From an uncultured Saprospiraceae bacterium (GTDB lineage: Bacteria > Bacteroidota > Bacteroidia > Chitinophagales > Saprospiraceae): a DNA stretch of 64,000 bases. The notes below the pieces were generated by a model. That model saw only the letters and a list, made by a program, of their open reading frames with translations. It was not told where the DNA came from and made no database searches. This document shows positions 63,123 through 64,000 of the stretch, one piece after another (position 1 is the stretch's first letter; every line of letters starts with the position of its first letter). The stretch spans positions 62,001-126,000 of the forward strand of contig CALIAU010000001.1 in assembly GCA_938045585.1 (NCBI GenBank), given 5' to 3'. A program made the position numbers and the translations under genes.

Positions 63123-64000
63123 TTGAAGAAGTTGAGAAGTTATATAATCGTAGCACTAGCAGCCCTCCTGATTGGATTTGGGGCATTTTATCCAAGTGAT
63201 GATTTTAAAGAGAAAGAAGGAATGATCCTCCATGCGGTCATGAACTATTTGAAGGTTCTCCATTTTGCGCCCCAAGATATTAATGATGAATTTTCTAAGA
63301 AAGCTTATGATAATTATCTAAAGAGTCTAGATGGGAATAAACGATTTTTGATCCAATCAGAAATTGACTCGCTTAAATTATATGAAACGGAGATAGATGA
63401 CCAGGTACATTTACGTACGTTCGAGTTTTTTGGAAAGTCTGTAGATATAATTGAAAATAGCTATGATCGTGCAGAACGCTTGTACAAAGAATTAATAGAT
63501 CAATCCTTTGACTTTAACGAGAAAGAATACATTGAGTTTGATAGTGAGAAAAAGGATTATGCAGAGAATGAAGACGCATTAAAAGAAGTGTGGAGAAAAT
63601 ATCTAAAGTATGAGGTGCTGACTAAGTTACAGTCTAAATTAGAAATACAAGAAAAGCAAGAAAAAGAGGGAGTAGCAGAAGGAGAAGAAGCGGTGGAGAT
63701 AAAGACGATGAAGGAACTGGAAGTAGAATCAAGAGAGGAAGTGAAAGAGACCTTCGATGACTGGTTTGTTAGACTAGAAAAGATTCGACGTTCTGATAGA
63801 TTTGAATCTTATATAAATGCAATAGTACATGTCTATGATCCGCACACAGATTATTTGAATCCGAAGGAAAAGCAAGACTTTGATATTCGTATGGGAGGAA
63901 AGTTAGAAGGGATAGGAGCGAGACTATCTCCAGAAGGTGAGTATACGCGTGTTGTGAGTATAGTGCCCGGAGGACCAGCGTATAAGGCGGGCGATCTAGA
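63123..64000 (+). CDS. prc: Tail-specific protease Prc, N-terminal part (cut by window edge)
   Basis: The frame opens at TTG 63123 (KKLRSYIIVALAALLIGFGAFYP, a signal/anchor) two codons after an in-frame stop; no suitable ATG precedes the signal segment. 292 residues are visible and run off the window, so the ORF track does not list it. The N-terminal helical region (QDINDEFSKKAYDNYLKSLDGNKRFL; DRFESYINAIVHVYDPHTDYLNPKEKQDFDIRM) is that of Prc/Tsp C-terminal processing peptidases, and a PDZ domain starts at GKLEGIGARLSPEGEYTRV. The S41 catalytic domain lies beyond the edge. It degrades or trims periplasmic proteins. Confidence 0.88.
   Translation, partial: MKKLRSYIIVALAALLIGFGAFYPSDDFKEKEGMILHAVMNYLKVLHFAPQDINDEFSKKAYDNYLKSLDGNKRFLIQSEIDSLKLYETEIDDQVHLRTFEFFGKSVDIIENSYDRAERLYKELIDQSFDFNEKEYIEFDSEKKDYAENEDALKEVWRKYLKYEVLTKLQSKLEIQEKQEKEGVAEGEEAVEIKTMKELEVESREEVKETFDDWFVRLEKIRRSDRFESYINAIVHVYDPHTDYLNPKEKQDFDIRMGGKLEGIGARLSPEGEYTRVVSIVPGGPAYKAGDL

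Overview
The window looks like chromosomal DNA from a free-living, probably marine, member of the Bacteroidota. Three independent signs support this: secreted proteins with type IX secretion sorting domains (a type B gliding-motility domain at 1-1675, type A domains at 24863-25495 and 43841-50902); SusC/CarboxypepD-type outer-membrane receptors; and promoters of the Bacteroidota form TTTG-N19-TAnnTTTG. Saprospiria or a nearby class is a plausible guess but is not proven here. The DNA is AT-rich and densely packed. I see no phage, no intact transposase, no CRISPR array and no rRNA.

Layout. 1-9.2 kb: end of a secreted adhesin-like protein, a ribosome-rescue factor (arfB), an M1 metallopeptidase, membrane proteins, a DUF5916 barrel protein, an M50 peptidase and a DMT exporter. 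9.2-12.2 kb: a two-gene metal (probably zinc) uptake operon behind a perfect 21-bp palindrome. 12.4-18.5 kb: a tyrosine/homogentisate catabolic cluster (hppD-marR on +, hmgA-fahA-flavin reductase on -, divergent tetR-DUF4286) with operator-like palindromes at both control points; no maleylacetoacetate isomerase is seen. 18.5-31.9 kb: mainly housekeeping genes (methionine aminotransferase, FAD-linked hydroxyacid oxidase, truC-dinB-sulP operon, aldo/keto reductase, sulfurtransferase, second RluA-type synthase, RidA, MscS, DUF2975-HTH pair).

32-37 kb: a TRAP transporter (dctQMP, TakP-like receptor) divergent from a tetR-acyl-CoA dehydrogenase operon, with inverted repeats between them. 37-43.4 kb: two orphan sensor histidine kinases around a carboxymuconolactone-decarboxylase-like gene, then marR-yceI and a Bax-inhibitor-1 protein. 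43.8-50.9 kb: one 2353-residue secreted protein with 17 tandem repeats of about 110 residues, a lamin-tail domain and a T9SS type A tail. 51-64 kb: a CAT-anticodon tRNA, an outer-membrane barrel receptor, galE, a sterol-desaturase family protein, an acyl-ACP thioesterase, recQ, a membrane pyrophosphatase, a Xre/RES toxin-antitoxin pair and the start of a Prc/Tsp protease cut by the window edge.

The intergenic regions at 12.2, 43.6 and 59.3 kb hold GC-rich palindromic sequences unlike the rest of the window; they look like one dispersed repeat family. The most striking objects are the giant repeat protein with its three repeat classes and higher-order duplication, the palindrome-controlled metal operon, the doubly regulated tyrosine cluster, and the TetR/TRAP/acyl-CoA dehydrogenase unit. 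None is certain to be a new system. All calls rest on reading motifs and family resemblance, without database searches.
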